Made by a program: the position numbers and the translations under genes. Positions 62,959 through 64,000 of a stretch of 64,000 nucleotides of DNA are shown here, in pieces (positions within the stretch are counted from its first letter, which is position 1; each line of letters starts with the position of its first letter). Under the pieces are notes generated by a model. That model was not told the origin of the DNA, made no database searches, and saw nothing but the letters and a program-made list of their open reading frames with translations. The stretch is from the NCBI GenBank assembly GCA_020086605.1, contig JACBWW010000002.1:29240345-29304344 (forward strand), given 5' to 3'. Origin of the DNA: Lanius collurio (lineage: Eukaryota > Chordata > Aves > Passeriformes > Laniidae).

Positions 62959-64000
62959 TCCAGATTAGCCCAGGAGCTAGGTGGAGGAGACCTGAAGTTC
63001 AGACGGGCAGAGAAAGCCTCTCTGACAGTCCTTTCTGCAAGAAGTGAGAAAGAGGTGGCAAAACATCCAAGCCCCTTAATGCTGCTTGCTGGTGAAATCA
63101 CACAGAGACAGTTTGTTCCTTCTTCTCGGGATTTTAATCAAGGTTTTATTCTCAGAGAGAATAGTACACTTTTTTTTCTGTGTGGGAATATTCTACTTCA
63201 ATTATAATCTCTAGCTCTGGACCCTTTGGCCAGTTCAGGGTCATCAGATACCAGTCAGTGCTAGGGATCTCTTTAGGAACAGAAATAGTTGATGTACCTT
63301 GGAGTTCTTGCCTCTTAGTGGAAGATATGTCAGAAGGCCAGCAACTGGGAATGAGACAGCATGTTTGTTAAATGTTTATTTTAGTCACATTGTTCACTCT
63401 CCTTCCTATCCTTTGGTTAAAGAAAGCACTGGTTTTCCTTCGTCGTATTTGTTTCAGTTGCTGGTTACTCTTAATGACTGCAAAGCTCCACCCTTTCTAT
63501 TAACGGGTCAGTGCCCAAAACATGCCCCCATTCAGATCTGCTGAGTTTAAACAGGTGCTTTTTCTAACCCACAGTAAATATGAGCTGACTTTTTAAAGTC
63601 AAGCTGTCCTTCTCACAGCCTAGAAGCAGATCTCACTTTCATGATTACTCTCAATGACTGTGAATTTAAGTTACACCTACCCTCATCAGCTAGTATTTTG
63701 GGACATGGTCCCTGGCTGATGCTGAACCTGCTGCTTCTGATGAATGGTCTAGTAAACTCTCACATGACAAAGACATCTGAATCTAAAGCTGTTGGCAAGC
63801 AGAGAAACTACTGTCTGCCACTGCACAATGCCATGTGAATGGGTTTTTTTCCATTTCAAATTCTTATCCTAAGGTTGTATTTATAGCAGGGGAGGGGACT
63901 GCAGCTCTCCTCCCACATATTCTGACTAGTGTGGAATGTGCTTTCTGGTACTGTGGCAGGTGAGTGGCCACCCCACATTACTGCTGCTGAAGGCTATGGG

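Larger units (their letters stand above)
59111..64000. other. Unique non-coding sequence to window end
   Basis: No exon, RNA gene or repeat family is supported. Notable parts are a GC-rich block (61,080-61,480), an AT-rich stretch at 61,970-62,300 that resembles conserved non-coding DNA, neighbouring CRE-like and AP-1 words (62,758-62,816), and a 12-bp tandem duplication (62,935-62,958). Confidence 0.5.

Noticed and set aside
1..64000. CRISPR arrays, operons, prophage, tRNA and rRNA genes
   Set aside because: No regularly spaced direct repeats, no cloverleaf with A and B boxes, and no rRNA-like segment were seen. The composition and repeats indicate vertebrate nuclear DNA.

Overview
This window looks like non-coding vertebrate nuclear DNA, most likely from a bird. 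The evidence is its recognisable mobile DNA, almost all of it from CR1-type LINE retrotransposons, the dominant avian and reptilian interspersed repeat. I see no tRNA or SINE-rich pattern of the mammalian kind, no operon structure, and no CRISPR or bacterial features. Repeat density is low (roughly 8 kb of 64 kb recognised by eye), which fits a bird better than a turtle or crocodilian. That assignment is inference; the species cannot be named from this sequence.

No convincing host protein-coding exon was found. The open frames present are short, overlap on both strands, show no recognisable domain and look like chance frames. The only frames with real protein similarity are decayed remnants of CR1 ORF2 (endonuclease and reverse transcriptase). 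The window is therefore best read as a gene desert or part of a very large intron.

Layout. 1-44: a CCCTT pyrimidine array cut by the window edge. 45-7770: unique sequence with two notable perfect hairpins. 7.77-8.63 kb: an old CR1 on the minus strand. 9.18-11.94 kb: a second old minus-strand CR1 covering 3' region, reverse transcriptase and endonuclease, split by a different CR1 inserted on the plus strand at 9.48-9.82 kb. 15.1-15.2 kb: a short L2-like 3' tail. 15.2-44.3 kb: mostly unique sequence. It holds a GC-rich block with a palindromic MARE/AP-1 site (26.2-26.6 kb), one ambiguous base (28,358), an ISRE-like array (33.6 kb) and a 13-bp perfect hairpin (36.8 kb). 44.3-46.1 kb (minus) and 46.8-47.6 kb (plus): two old CR1 copies lying head to head. 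51.1-52.7 kb: an L3/CR1-like tail, then AT-rich sequence resembling conserved non-coding DNA. 54.1-54.9 kb: the best-preserved CR1, minus strand, 5'-truncated. 58.9-59.1 kb: one more old CR1 fragment. 59-64 kb: unique sequence with a GC-rich block (61.1-61.5 kb) and a perfect 12-bp tandem duplication (62.9 kb).

No genes act together here and I found no new multi-gene system. The most useful observations are the nested CR1 insertion, which dates events relative to each other, the statistically unlikely hairpins, and a few candidate cis-regulatory clusters. All repeat calls rest on recognising family consensus patterns by eye. A RepeatMasker run with an avian library and a cross-species alignment would settle them.
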